From contig KL568549.1 in the NCBI GenBank assembly GCA_000715605.1, positions 48,882 to 55,563 on the forward strand: a stretch of 6,682 bases of DNA. Reading direction: 5' to 3'. Below, in pieces: positions 6,679 through 6,682 of this stretch. This DNA comes from Streptomyces speibonae (GTDB lineage: Bacteria > Actinomycetota > Actinomycetes > Streptomycetales > Streptomycetaceae). The notes beneath the pieces are model-generated. The model saw only the letters and a list, made by a program, of their open reading frames with translations, was not told the origin of the DNA and ran no database searches. Made by a program: the position numbers and the translations under genes. The stretch's first letter is position 1; every line of letters begins with the position of its first letter.

Positions 6679-6682
6679 GGCT

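Overview
The window looks like chromosomal DNA from a high-GC actinomycete, most likely Streptomyces or a close relative. Codon third positions are almost always G or C, start codons include TTG, and the gene order mltG - aroE - small membrane protein - aroC - aroK - aroB is, from general knowledge, the usual shikimate-pathway neighbourhood of that group. All seven genes lie on the + strand. The first 22 bases are not genomic: positions 4-22 match the 19-bp Tn5/Nextera mosaic-end adapter exactly, so the window begins at the untrimmed edge of a sequence assembly.

Region by region: 23-1561 is a 5'-truncated mltG (endolytic murein transglycosylase) with a long Gln/Tyr/Pro-rich cytoplasmic tail, one membrane segment and a periplasm-side catalytic domain. 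Its stop codon overlaps the start of aroE (shikimate dehydrogenase, 1561-2388). A short gap with a 7-bp hairpin leads to a 103-residue single-pass membrane protein of unknown function (2440-2751) that carries a duplicated GADxLGxYAP motif. A 166-base gap with a direct repeat and an 8-bp inverted repeat precedes aroC (chorismate synthase, 2918-4102, TTG start). aroC, aroK (4099-4611) and aroB (4608-5702) are joined by two ATGA stop/start overlaps and are probably translationally coupled. After a 122-base gap holding a terminator-like hairpin, a palindromic operator-like site and a second hairpin comes a proline-rich P-loop kinase-like protein of unknown substrate (5825-6604). The last 78 bases are C-rich and nearly G-free on the + strand.

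Together the aro genes supply 3-dehydroquinate synthase (step 2), shikimate dehydrogenase (step 4), shikimate kinase (step 5) and chorismate synthase (step 7) of chorismate synthesis. Dehydroquinase and EPSP synthase (steps 3 and 6) are not here and must be encoded elsewhere. I see no mobile element, CRISPR array, RNA gene or phage gene. The core is ordinary housekeeping DNA. The points worth a second look are the adapter artefact, the two uncharacterised proteins, and several possible regulatory structures between genes. I do not see a convincing new biological system.
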